From: Helianthus annuus
Lineage: Eukaryota > Streptophyta > Magnoliopsida > Asterales > Asteraceae
Direction: 5' to 3'
Length of the DNA: 64,000 nucleotides
NCBI RefSeq assembly: GCF_002127325.2
Contig: NC_035443.2
Span: 29,559,090 to 29,623,089, forward strand
Each line of letters starts with the position of its first letter. Within the stretch, counting starts at the first letter, position 1. Below, piece after piece: positions 24,846 to 36,900 of this stretch. The notes under the pieces were generated by a model. The model was not told the DNA's origin. It saw only the letters and a list, made by a program, of their open reading frames with translations, and ran no database searches. The translations under genes were made by a program, and so were the position numbers.

Positions 24846-24895
24846 TATGGCATAGATGGGAAACTCAAATTTTTGTTGTTGTGATTCTAGAATTT

Positions 24896-25180
24896 CTTCT
24901 GACTATTGTTTTAGGTCGTTTGACGCTTGGAACAAAAAAAAAATCGCACATTAGAATGCTATTGTGAGACATTGGCTTTTGTAGAGATGTTATGTTGTAC
25001 AACAGTGGTTTGCAGTGACAAAACCGGTACTATGACCACTAATATGATGTCAATCTTTAAGTTTCGTGTGCTTAAATTTGCCAGTCATGGAGTTGCAATT
25101 GCAAAGTACAGGGCTAGTGGTAAGATTTATGCACTTCGAGGTTCTATTTTTTACAGCATGGGATTGCATTCGTTGTTCAT
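24896..25180 (+). pseudogene. ER-type P-type Ca2+-ATPase exon fragment (ECA-like)
   Basis: A TTGTTTTAG splice-acceptor-like end is followed by RLTLGTKKK, an NAIVR block in the next frame, then FVEMLCCTTVVCSDKTGTMT and TNMMS with SGKIYALRGSIFYSMGLH. CSDKTGT is the phosphorylation motif of P-type ATPases, and the flanking residues fit plant ECA-type calcium pumps (ECA3-like from memory). A stop and frameshift before NAIVR and divergence after MGLH show it is broken. Only one exon region of a roughly 1,000-residue pump is present. Retention of an intron junction argues for genomic DNA rather than a processed copy. Confidence 0.8.
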
Positions 25181-25184
25181 GTTC

Positions 25185-25595
25185 GTTCGTTAAGGATATA
25201 CGTGTGTTCACGAACGGTTCAAGAAACATGAACTTCATCTGTACTCATAAAAATTGAGATTTTGCAAACTACATACTGGAAGACATGTTTTTGAAAAAAA
25301 AAATATGTTTTTGAAAGAAAACCAATCAAATGAAAAGAAAAAATAGAAATATAAGGCATTTGATTCAAAACATCAAAACTCACATGGCATTGATCTAGAA
25401 GATGATATCAACCGGAAAACACATGATTAGCATAGTTGCTCAAAAGTCTACAAAATATTTTCTTTTAAAAAATTGCATATGTTCAGAAATAATAAAAATA
25501 ATCCAAGAGAATATTTTATGCAAATCATTAGCAAATGACTTATAAAAGGCTCAACTTTGATCACAGAAGATAACTTCACTGATGTATTTAAATCT
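25185..25595. other. Gene-free stretch with a hAT-like patch
   Basis: TTCGTTCGTTAAGG followed by GTGTTCACGAACGGTTC near 25,183-25,225 resembles hAT MITE ends. The rest is AT-rich without frames of interest. Confidence 0.4.
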
Positions 25596-25596
25596 T

Positions 25597-25900
25597 TTAT
25601 AAAAAATGTTTTAAATGTGAAATCTCAAGTAACTTTTGTAAAAGATATGCATTATGATGTGAAAATAGGACCAGGACCCAAGATATGTTACTCTGGGTGA
25701 AAGTAGTACTAGGATGGGTTAAGAAATAGTGACCCGCATGAGAAACAGGTAAAGGGTTGCCATGAACAAAAACAACTTGAGAATTCCCCAGATATGGAGT
25801 TGGGTCATGAAGAGGTCCAGTGGAGTTGGACATATGAGTATAGCATAGGTGCCGGGTTCCCAATGTGGAGAGCCCGTATTGATGTGACACTAGGCTTGAA
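25597..25900 (-). pseudogene. Copia gag-pol junction remnant
   Basis: A 97-codon minus frame reads SQVVFVHGNPLPVSHAG and then SNISWVLVL. It recalls the VVGNGNSLPISHIG...NVLYVP stretch between protease and integrase of Copia elements. The catalytic Asp-Ser-Gly is not readable and the frame dies near 25,600. Short and degraded; assignment moderate. Confidence 0.45.
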
Positions 25901-25904
25901 AATC

Positions 25905-26098
25905 TTGGGCAAAATGCTCATTGGGATTGGAGGTGACACTTACATGGGAAAACTGGAGTCGGTTTAGTATGTTTGGCTAAATCCTGTGTTAACTTGTTTG
26001 TTTCTTGTTATTGGTGATCGTTGTAACTTTGTAATTATGGGGTGTAGCATCTTGCTATAATGAATAAAAGTTTTCTGTTGGCCGTTAAAAAAAAAACA
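25905..26098 (+). pseudogene. LINE 3' UTR and poly(A) tail
   Basis: GTTTTCTGTTGGCCGTTAAA and further A residues close the sequence, matching the GTTGGCCGTTC-A(n) end of the LINE at 6.0 kb. Upstream coding sequence is hardly readable. A severely 5'-truncated copy. Confidence 0.55.
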
Positions 26099-26128
26099 AG
26101 TACGACGCAAATTTATGCATGATGGATT

Positions 26129-26298
26129 TTTATTATGTAACCTCAATTATAATTATATGTTATGTATTATTAATCTTAGGATGATATGTATATGGGTCAA
26201 TATTAACAAAGAGGTATGATGGTTGGTTATACACCGTTTCAAAGATGGTTGTTCCCGCCCAAAGTAACCACCACATAACGGTCTTTGATAATGTATAT
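26129..26298 (+). repeat. 5' LTR of the ARID element, first part
   Basis: Aligns with 46,679-46,848. The first bases are TTTATTATG instead of TGTTATTATG, so the left end has lost its G. It ends in TATAT, the duplication made by the nested Copia. Confidence 0.85.
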
Positions 26299-26433
26299 TA
26301 ATAGAATGTTTATATATTAGGAAGTTATTGTAAATAACTAATTCAGTATATCTCCTCTCAATAGGAGATTCACTTTGTAATTTATATAGGGTTGTGTATC
26401 AATGAGAAAATCGACGAATTACCAATTCTTTCA
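26299..26433 (+). repeat. 5' LTR of the small Copia
   Basis: TAATAGAATG...AATTCTTTCA. It is identical to 44,917-45,050 except for one extra A in GAGAAAATCG. It is followed at 26,434 by the PBS TGGTATCACACGCC, an initiator-Met type with one internal difference. Confidence 0.93.
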
Positions 26434-26447
26434 TGGTATCACACGCC
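26434..26447 (+). promoter_or_regulatory. Primer binding site of the small Copia
   Basis: TGGTATCACACGCC directly after the LTR; compare TGGTATCAGAGCC. Confidence 0.8.
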
Positions 26448-26579
26448 ATCCGACCCTGCAACCCTACTACCCTCTTATCGCCGCCGCCGAACACCCTCCT
26501 CTCCTGTTCGTCGCCGTCGGTTCACCCCTCTCACTCTCCTGCTTCTTCCCTGTTTCGCACCTCTACTTCTCCCTTCCCC

Positions 26580-27632
26580 ATGGATACTAAATCCCACCCA
26601 GCCCTTGCGTCTCGAATATCAAGACCCACGTTCCGGTCACACTCGAGAATGACTCGGCTCACTACCCAACATGGTCTGCCCTCTTCAAGGTCCAATGTCA
26701 AGTATTTGATGTTCTTGACCACCTCAGCCCGTGCCCGGAATCCACTTCTTCCTCATCTTCGGATTCAGTGAAAAAGACCGCTGACCCGGCTGACGCAGCT
26801 CTTTGGCAGCGTATTGATGCTGTTGTACTTCAATGGATCTACGCGACCATCTCACCTGACCTCCTTCACATCATCCTCTTCCCTAGACAAACGGCTTACG
26901 ACGCCTGGACAGCCTTGAAGAACCAGTTCAACGACAACAAAACTACCCGGGCAGTCTTTCTCGGTCAGGAATTTGCTCATCTTTGTCTCGATGGTTTCTC
27001 CTCCATGTCGGAATATTGTCAGCGGGCGAAGCATCTTGCCGACCAATTGAAATTCGTTGGCTCTCCAGTTGATGACAATATGTTGGTAATTAAAATATTA
27101 ACTGGACTAACGGAACACTATGACAGTATTTCTGCTGACTTACAAAATCGCGACCCCTTACCCGACTTTACCAGAGGTGCGTTCGCGCCTTATTATGGAA
27201 GAAGATAAAAAGAAGCGCCAAACTGCCCGCGCAGCTCAACAGTCCGCCACTGTTCTAACTGCTTCGGTGTCAGCCTTGTCCTCGGCTAACACGACTGATC
27301 GCGGTCGTGGCCGCTCACGCGGTCGCGGTCGTGGCCGTGGCCGCAACTATAACAACAACAGAAACTACAACAATCAGGGCTCTCAACCGAACACACCGAA
27401 TCACCCGTACATTGTTTTTCCGAGCAACTGGACGGCAAACCAATTGGCTTCGCTTTTGCAAGGTACCTCCTCTACTGGTCACTCACCTTCGGCTCAAAAC
27501 ACACCTCCATGCCCCTATCCCTCCAAGCCGAATAACACTAACCAGCACTCGCAAGGCATTCTCGGCCTCGGCCCGATCAAACCACCTACACTCCTACGGA
27601 TATCGAACAAGCTTTGTACACCATGGCTTTAA
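26580..27632 (+). pseudogene. Gag of the small Copia
   Basis: ATG at 26,580. Gag motifs are spread over three frames: NIKTHVPVTLEND and TWSALFKVQCQVFDVLDHL (frame of 26,768), then TAYDAWTALKNQF and LADQLKFVGSPVDD. After a break near 27,175 comes LPEVRSRLIMEEDKKKR with a Gly/Arg-rich RGRGRGRGRNYNNN region. Frameshifts lie at about 26,610, 27,175 and 27,570. No CCHC knuckle is present; an Arg/Gly-rich tail takes its place, as in related plant Copia gags. Confidence 0.85.
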
Positions 27633-29284
27633 ATCAACCGGAACACGGCTTCATGGACACTGGTGCAACCTCCCACTCTGCCAACGAACAAGGTATCTAC
27701 TCCCCGTCTAATTTTAATAAGTGCACTCACAAAAATATCATTGTTGGTAATGGCATGGCCATTCCGGTTTTGGCACAAGGCAACCAAACCTTACCCCCTC
27801 CTTTTCCACCTTTAAAATTAAACAATGTCCTTTTTGCCCCCCAAATCATTAAAAATTTAATTTCGGTTCGCCGACTTACTACTGATAATCTTGTTTCAAT
27901 CGAGTTTGACCCTTTTGGTTTTCTTGTGAAGGATCTCAAAACTCGGGCGCCTATCCTTAGATGCAATAGCACCGGCGATCTTTACCCTCTGACTCAACCA
28001 CTTTCCACCATTTCTCAACCTTCCGTCTTTGCTGCTGTTACTCAAGATCGCTGGCGCCAACGTCTCGGCCACCCGGGCGACAATCTATTGCATTCTTTAA
28101 AAGTTTCTTCTAGTATTTCTTTTGGCAAACAAAACAATAAATTATGTGAACCTTGCGTGTTTGGAAAAAGTGTCAAATTACAATTTCATGATTCGATTAA
28201 TTGCACTTTTTTACCCTTTGTTATTGTTCATAGCGACTTGTGGACCTCCCCTGTTTTAAGCACAGGAGGGCATCGATACTATGTCTTGTTTCTTGATGAT
28301 TACTCTAATTTCTTATGGACTTTTCCTCTCTCGACTAAGTCCCAGGTATTTGCAACCTTCACAAAATATTATAATCATATTACTACCCAATTTGAACGAA
28401 AAATTAAACAGTTCCAATGTGGCAACTGTAAGGAATATGCTAACAACAATTTCTTGCATTTTTGCAATAATCACGGTATGCATTTCCGTTTCTCGTGTCC
28501 TTACACCTCGTCTCAGAATGGTAAAGCGCAGCGCAAAATCCGTACCATCAAAAACATGCTTCGCACATTCCTAGCCCAAGCTAACCTACCGCCGAATATT
28601 TGGCACCATGCCCTCGAGACTGCCACATACCTCCTTAACATCCTACTAAATAAAAACGGTGATTTTTTGTCACCTACTACTCTCTTATATAAATGCCAAC
28701 CCGACTATGAGCATCTCCGAGTCTTCGGGTGCTTATGTTACCCCATCCTACCCGCCACCACAATTAATAAACTTGAAAATCGGTCTCAACCATGTGTGTT
28801 CCTTGGCTACCCTCCAAACCACCGTGCCTACAAATGTCTCGACCTCCAAACTCACCAAATTTTCACCTCTCGTCATGTTCACTTTGAAGAAACGATTTTT
28901 CCATTCAAATTTCAATCCCCCCCCACTCCTCAATCCTATAATTTTCTCACCTCTCCTCCCTTTCCTGTTCACCCACCCCACATAATCGACCCAACCTCAT
29001 CTCAGTCCACATCGACTACCCCGGCCCAACCTACCCCGGCCCACATCACCTCCCCACCCGCTTCACCACCGTCTAGCCTAGCCCACACCACCTCTTCCTC
29101 CACCTCTCATCCCTCCCCTTCTAGCCCAGCCCATACGACCACTACCACCCAACAGACCCCTTCAACCTCTTTTAATTCCGCTGCCAGCACTCCCCTTTCC
29201 AGCCCAAATACCAACAACCCAGTCAACTCCACTGACTCCCCACACCCGAGCTCTCCTTTCGGCTCAAACCAATCCCCTAATTGA
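27614..29284 (+). pseudogene. Protease and integrase of the small Copia
   Basis: 556 open codons. Protease motif FMDTGATSHS, GAG-pre-integrase RLGHPGDNLL with CEPCVFGKS, and the integrase core with HSDLWTSP (first Asp present). The second catalytic position reads QCGNCKEY where the family has a CDNGKEY-type motif, and the third reads NGKAQRK where the family has Glu. Both catalytic residues are thus replaced. A Pro/Ser/Thr-rich linker (about residues 450-556) follows. A frameshift at 29,281-29,284 leads to RT. Confidence 0.9.
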
Positions 29285-30553
29285 AGCCCACCCCCAGCCG
29301 CAAACCCATACCCTACTTCAAGCACAAACCTAGCGGCTCCTTTAACCCAGTTACAGACCACCCTCAGTCACAACTCAACCCCGCACCCCCCCCCCCCACT
29401 CGGACCATTGGTACTCGCTCCATGAGCGGGATCGTTAAACCTAAACAATTATTCTCTCTCCATACCACCACTATTGCACCAATACCCCAAAACCTACAGG
29501 TTGCCTTGTCCATTCCTGAATGGAACCGTGCCATGACCGATGAGTTTAGTGCACTTCTTAAAAATAAGACCTGGGAGTTAATGCCTCGGGAACCCAATAT
29601 GAATATTATACGTAGCATGTGGCTGTTTAAACACAAGTTCAATTCTGATGGCAGTTTGGCACGTTACAAGGCTCGTCTCGTGTGCGATGGTCGCCGTCAA
29701 CAACCTGGTATAGACTGCGGGGAGACATTTAGTCCGGTTGTCAAACCGGCTACCATTCGTTTGGTCTTATCTTTGGCACTGGCTCAATCCTAGACTATTA
29801 ATCAGTTGGATGTCACTAATGCGTTTCTTCACGGAACGTTGAGCGAGACAGTTTACATATATCAACCATTGGGGTTTCGAAGTACTGACTATTCGGACCA
29901 TGTTTGTCTACTAAAGAAATCTTTATATGGCCTCAGACAGGCACCTCGGGCATGGTACCAACACTTCACCGATTTTGTGGTTTTACAGGGGTTCACGCAG
30001 AGCAAGTCTGACAATTCTTTATTTGTCTATCGTCATGGTCGTGACATTGCCTACTTGCTGATTTACGTGGACGATATTATTCTAACCACTTCATCGGATG
30101 GTCTTCGTCAACACCTCATGCAATGTTTGGCTGGAGAGTTTGCTATGAAGGATTTGGGATCTTTATCATGCTTTCTGGGTATTCAGGTGACACGCAAAGG
30201 CAACAACATGTTTCTCTCTCAGTCGGCCTATGCTAAAGAAATTATTCATCGCGCTGGAATGGATTCGTGCAGGCCTGTTGCCACTCCAATTGATACACAG
30301 TCCAAACTCAGTGCTGATTCCGGTCCTATACATGATGATCCTACCACTTATCGGAGTCTCGCGGGTGCTCTTCAGTACTTGACTTTCACCCGTCCTGACA
30401 TTTCCTATGCCGTTCAACAAATCTGCATGCATATGCACTCTCAGCGGCACATTGGAATGCGTTAAAGCGCATCATCCGTTATATACAGGGAACGGTTGAT
30501 TTGGGGCTTCATCTTAGTGCCACTGACACTTCCTCTTTGCGGGCTTACACTGA
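29281..30553 (+). pseudogene. Reverse transcriptase and start of RNase H of the small Copia
   Basis: Two open stretches (29,281-29,793 and 29,806-30,465) in one frame, divided by TAG at 29,794-29,796, where the family has Trp before the INQLDV motif. RT motifs: NKTWELMP, ARLVCDGRRQQPG, DVTNAFLHG, LYGLRQAPRAWY and the YVDD box (LIYVDDIILT). After a frameshift near 30,445, WNALKRIIRYIQG leads into RNase H, which is cut at 30,553 within ACT GA by the chromovirus. Confidence 0.92.
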
Positions 30554-33500
30554 TGTCACACCCCGATTTCCACGTGTCTCACCGGTGGCCCGGTGGGGGA
30601 TTACCGTGACGATGTTGGCAACAATATAGTCAAACCACACAATTATATAATGCACAGCGGAAGCATAAGATAAATATATAAATTTCAACCTCTGATTGTA
30701 ATATCAAAGTGTATTACAGGGGTTGGATATATCCACAGTGGATCGTAAATAATCATAAATTATTGTTCCATCAGATACTGCAATCAAGCTTGCGAGGCTT
30801 ATCCCGACGCTAGGGAGCTAATACCAGCCAATTACGTTTAGGTACCTGCACTTAATCTTTTTGGGGAAAATACGTCAGTTTACACTGGTAAATACATTCA
30901 ACTGACACATTTGAAAATGTTTATTAAAATTGATTTGAATGCACAAGGCACAAACTCTTTTATAACTTGGGAAAATTCATAATGATCTTGTGAACGTTTT
31001 ACATGTTCTTTTATGCGTTCAGTAGCCCGGGTCGTGCCGGGTTAAAGATTTATAGACACACCACGTTTGCGTAAAACCGTAGTACAAAAAAAACAACGGC
31101 TACGTCTTTTAGTTTTAATGTCGACACTTTATACCGGGTGTACGCCTACACCGGGATGTCGATGGTCGTGGCCATTTCGTAAAATGATGCCAAGGATATC
31201 CGGGACAACGGTCATTAAACCCCCCAAAGGCTTATAAGCAACAAAACTATTTAAATGAGCCGATCATATTTAATCAATTAACCACCTAAGCGATGGAATT
31301 ATATAATGCTCAATCAAGCGGTATTATTATACCGTAACCCAAGCCCGTATAGGGGAAATAAGTTAAAGTATTTACCTTTGCAAGTATTAATCCTTAATTT
31401 AGATCAAGTCACCGATAGCTTTTACTGGGGCTCCTAATCTGGAACGAAGGTTTTAATTAACCTCTTAGAATCCTAACGGTCCTTGTATTAGCCGTAGCTT
31501 AAACCGGTTGATTCCGATATATAGATATGGTTAATTCGCACGAAAAGGCGAAAACCGAGAATGGAGTATGATTTGGTCCCAACAAGTTCAGTGACTTGTT
31601 TTATATGGGTTTATAGTTCATACTCTGGATTTTGGGGTTCAAATAATATAATTTGACCCATATCGGCTATTGCACGAAAACTAGTTCCATGAGCCGTACC
31701 GTGTGCGCAAATAGGCGAAACGGTTAACCATAAGAGTCGTACGCTTATTTCCTAAGTCAATATGCCTTAAAAGTATTTTGGTATCAGTAGGATACCTTCC
31801 GTAATGCCTGTAACGAGTTTAAGTTTATATTATGCCCCGTAGGGGCTTTTCGGTCATTTTAAAGACTTTGAAAGGGATTTTCGAGTTCTACAGGAAATCT
31901 GAGTTTCCCGAACAGTTTATAAAGCTTAAAATACTTTATTTATTATTTAAAACCAGTGGCAATTGGAATCGGGTCAAAAGACCTTGTAGAACTCCCGTTT
32001 TGGCCAAAAAGGGCATATTCGGTATTTACCGAACCGTAGCCATAACCGCAGGTTATGAGCAAGGTAAAAATTATTAAAAATCTTTAAAATTCCCAAAATA
32101 TTATTTTACCACAGTGGGTAAAAGTTTTGGTGACGAAAACTTGGGTTAGATGAGCGTTATGCTAATTGCGCCGTTATTTACAAAACTTTCTTAAAAGTGC
32201 GCCTTTTAGCATAACTCTCATTCTAGACCTCAGATTGACGTGAAACTTTAAGGACATGCTTATAATTTAACAAGCAAGGTTTTGGTCCGTTCACGTGTCC
32301 GAAATACTCGTTTTAATTTTAAAAGGCCGTTACGGTCAACTTTTAGGCGAATGACGGAATTACGTAAAAGACTCGGATAACTCATGAACCGACCACAGAG
32401 GCGTATACCAACATGTGACCTGGTCCTAAGAGAGTCCTAAGGTATATTTATACCTCACTAAAACGGGTCAGAACTGAAGTCAAAGCAAAAGTCAAACTTT
32501 TGCGACATTCGGCTCCGAACCGGTTCAATATAGCAAATGGTCGATTCAAACGAGCGCAAACAAGTTTATATACTTAATATCATATTTTATGAGTGTCAAA
32601 ACAGGTTCCATAACATATACATTACAGATTATGCATAAATCGCTAAAATAGCTTTCTGTTGACTTTTTAACCGCACGTTTGACTCGATAATTGACATAGT
32701 TAGAGTGGTGATCAGGGGGAACCATTTTAGAGGTTTATTACCCACGTAAATACCAACTCATAACCACTTTTGATTCGTCATAAGACTGAACCATTACTGA
32801 TTTATTGTAAAGTCAAACCGTAGTTACGACGGTTTGGTTTTTAGCTAAAAACTAAGCATAAACTGAATTATGGATGATCAAGATAACTTACAGAAGTTAG
32901 AACTTGAATATGGAACAGAGAAGAAACACTTGGGAGCCTTTAGAATGATCAGAAAGGTGAGTTTTGTGTTGTGTGAATATTATGAACTTAAGGCATGCTA
33001 TTTATAGCCAATGCCAAGCCTCATTGATCATTACAAGCACTACAATCAGACCAGAGGTAATGGTAGGTGTCCCCTAAGTGTTATGGGTTGAGCATAGGGT
33101 GCCCATGCCCCATTTGTTGGTTTTTGATCGTTCAAGACTCCAAAAGTCAAGAAAACATCAATATTCTGCATCTGGGCACTTTACGCGGCCCGCATGGGAG
33201 TTCCCATGCATTTTAATGCGGGTCGCCTAAAGATCAAATAACAGACGCGAATCAAAGGAGGCTCGCGGCCCGCCTCAACTAATCCTTAACCTTCACGCGG
33301 GCCGCCTAAGGTTAAGATTTCAGGATTTTTAAATCTTTTTGTAATGATTACGGAATCTGGCCATTAATAACGAAATCTTTCGTAATGATTCACCTGACCT
33401 TTCGGTTTTGAAGGGGTAACTTTGCGGTTTGGCCCTCGGTTATTTACCGATAGGGGCCTCGTGTTAATTACCCGCATTATTAAGTCCCCGGTTTATTTAT

Positions 33501-33952
33501 TAATTATATTGGAAAGCCTTAACTTTCACTGTTGACGCTTTTAACCCTTCTTCTACGAATTCGATCGTAACTTTCTCGTTTCATATCGAAACTTCGCGAA
33601 ATTCATATATATTATTTTAGTGAGGGTATAATACCGTTACAAAGTCTTTGGAACGTTAAAGGGTCACTCAGAGGTATTATTAAACATGTTGACACAGTTA
33701 ACCCCTGTAGTTTGTAATCTCTCACTTTCTTCCGCGTTTTATTTTTGTACGATCTATAATTTATTCGTTTGAAGGTTTAAGCATTATTTAGGGATACTAT
33801 ACAGTATATTTACCCTTGTTGACATTTATAACCCTCGAATTTATATACTTTCAAGGTTTGTCAAAATTAGTCCTTTATTTATTATAGATGCCACGTGTAA
33901 ACAAATGACACGTGTTAACACATCATTGGACACAAAAATTCGAGGTGTTACA
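30554..33952 (-). repeat. 3' LTR of the chromovirus
   Basis: Plus-strand ends TGTCACACCCC and GAGGTGTTACA. It contains GC-rich GCGGCCCGC / GCGGGCCGC motifs at about 33,184-33,310. The minus-strand TATA box CTATAAATAG lies at about 32,998-33,008. Confidence 0.95.
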
Positions 33953-33972
33953 TCCTCACCCCCTTAAAATAA
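33953..33972 (-). promoter_or_regulatory. Polypurine tract of the chromovirus
   Basis: The minus strand reads TTTTAAGGGGGTGAGGA directly before the LTR start TGTAACACCTCG. Confidence 0.85.
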
Positions 33973-33987
33973 ATCTCGACCCGAGAT

Positions 33988-36900
33988 TTACTCAAATAAA
34001 TAGGGGTATTTTTCTTTCATTGTAGCTTCGACTTCCCACGTATATTCAGGACCTCTACGAGCATCCCATTTGACTTTTACAATCGGTACGTGCTTTCTGC
34101 GAAGCTTCTTCACCTGTCGATCTTCAATCGACAAAGGTTTTTCTATGAACTTTAAGCTCTCATCTATATGCACATCTGTGTGTGGAATCACCAACGACTC
34201 GTCGGCGAAGCACCTTTTGAGATTGCAGATGTGGAACACATTGTGAATTCCATTGAGCTCTTCAGGCAAGTTTAGTTTATAGGCAACTGATCCGACTCGT
34301 TCAATGACCTCAAAAGGCCCTATGTATCTCGGACTCAGCTTGCCCTTCTTGCTGAAACGCATCACCCCCTTCCAGGGTGACACCTTAAGTAATACCTTTT
34401 CACCCACTTCGAAGTGAAAATCCTTACGCTTTGGATCAGCGTAGCTCTTCTGCCTATCGCGGGCAGCCTTGAGACGTTCCCGGATCTGGACAATCTTGTC
34501 CGTCGTCTGGAAAACAATCTCTGGTCCCGATAATTGGATCTCTCCTACTTCCGCCCAACAAACAGGCGATCTACATTTCCTACCATATAATGCCTCAAAA
34601 GGCGCAGCCTTTATGCTGGTGTGGTAGCTATTATTGTAGGAGAATTCGATCAGGGGTAGGTTTTTATCCCAGTTACCACCTAAATCGATCGCACATGCAC
34701 GAAGCATGTCTTCTAGCGTTTGGATAGTACGCTCACTTTGACCGTCCGTCTGTGGATGGTAAGCCGTACTAAAGTTCAAACGCGTGCCCAAAGATTGCTG
34801 GAAACTCTTCCAGAAGTGAGATGTGTATCTAGTATCTCTGTCGGAGATAATAGACACAGGTATGCCGTGTAAGGCTACAATCTTATCAACATAAAGTTGG
34901 GCTAACATATCGGAGCTATATGTCTCCTTGATGGGTAGAAAATGAGCTGATTTAGTCAGCCTATCGACTATGACCCATATTGTATCGTTTCCTTTCCTGG
35001 TCTTGGGTAACTTGGTTATGAAGTCCATAGTTACGCATTCCCATTTCCACTCGGGAAGTTCAGGCTGTTGTAGCAAGCCAGACGGCTTTTGGTGCTCGGC
35101 TTTGACTTGAGCACAAGTCAAGCACTTTGCTACATGGGCGGCTACAGACTTTTTCAAGCCTATCCACCAATAATTTGCCTTTAAGTCTTGGTACATTTTA
35201 TCAGCACCAGGATGGACTGAGTATTTGGAACTATGGGCTTCCTGGAGAACAACATCACGTAGTCCTCCGTAAACTGGAACCCATATACGTCCATTCAGTC
35301 TTAGGATTCCATCCTTGCTAAGAGTCAACTGCTCCTCAGTTACTCCCAGTTTTTCATTTGCATAATTAGCTTCCAACACAGCCTCACGCTGCGCAGCTAG
35401 TATCCTTTCCATCAAATTATTTTTAATCTCAATGCTCTTGGCATTGATTCGAATGGGTTTTACCCTTTCCTTCCTGCTCAAGGCATCGGCGACCACATTC
35501 GCCTTGCCGGGATGGTACCTGATTTCACAGTCATAATCATTCAGGGTTTCCATCCAACGGCGCTGTCTCATGTTCAACTCCTTCTGGTTGAACAGGTGCT
35601 GAAGGCTTTTGTGATCTGAATAAATCACAAATTTAATACCATAAAGGTAGTGCCTCCACAACTTAAGTGCAAATACAACGGCACCCAACTCCAAGTCGTG
35701 GGTGGTGTAATTCTTTTCATGCACCTTCAATTGCCTTGAAGCATAGGCAATCACTTTGCCCTTCTGCATAAGCACACACCCCATGCCCGTGTGTGATGCA
35801 TCGCAGTAAACTACGAATTCATATGTACCCTCAGGTAAGGTCAACACAGGTGCGTTGCTTAGCTTCTGCTTCAGTATTTCGAAGGACTCTTGCTGCTTCG
35901 GGCCCCAAATGTACTTTTCTTTCTTCTTGGTCAAGGAAGTCAAGGGCGCAGCAATCCTTGAAAAATTTTCAATAAATCTCCGGTAGTATCCTGCTAATCC
36001 CAGGAAACTACGAATCTCGGTAGGCGTCTTTGGCTCTTGCCAGTTCATGACTGCCTCTACCTTAGCGGGATCCACTTGGATACCACGCTTACTCACAACG
36101 TGTCCTAAAAATTGAACCTCTCGTAGCCAGAATTCACATTTCGAGAATTTGGCGTAGAGTTTCTCACGCTGTAGTAATTCGAGAATGCAACGGAGATGCT
36201 TCTCGTGGTCAGCTTGATTCTTGGAATAGATAAGGATATCGTCGATGAAGACTATGACGAATTTGTCCAAGTACGGCTTGCAAACGCGATTCATGAGATC
36301 CATGAACGCAGCCGGTGCATTTGTGAGCCCAAAAGGCATCACTAGGAACTCGTAATGACCATAGCGAGTCCTAAATGCAGTCTTGTGTACATCTTCATCT
36401 CTGACCCTTAGTTGATGATAGCCCGACCTCAAGTCGATCTTGGAAAAGTAGCTTGCTCCTTGCAGCTGATCGAATAGATCATCGATCCTTGGTAAAGGAT
36501 ATCTATTCTTTATGGTAACTTTATTCAGCTCTCTATAGTCGATGCACAACCGCATTGATCCGTCCTTCTTCTTTACAAATAGGACAGGAGCTCCCCAGGG
36601 AGATGAACTAGGTCTGATAAAACCTTTCGCCAGCAGTTCATCCAACTGGGTCCTCAGTTCCTTCATTTCCGTCGGAGCTAATCTGTAAGGTGCTCTGGCT
36701 ATCGGAGCTGCTCCAGGAATGATGTCAATTCTGAACTCCACTTGTCTATCTGGTGGCAAACCAGGTAGTTCTTCGGGAAAAACTTCGTGGTATTCAGAAA
36801 TGACAGGAAGATCCTCGATCTTCGGCTTTGGTTCTTCAATTATCACCTGAGCCATGTATATTACACAGCCTCTATTCAAACACCTTGAAGCTTTCAGCAT

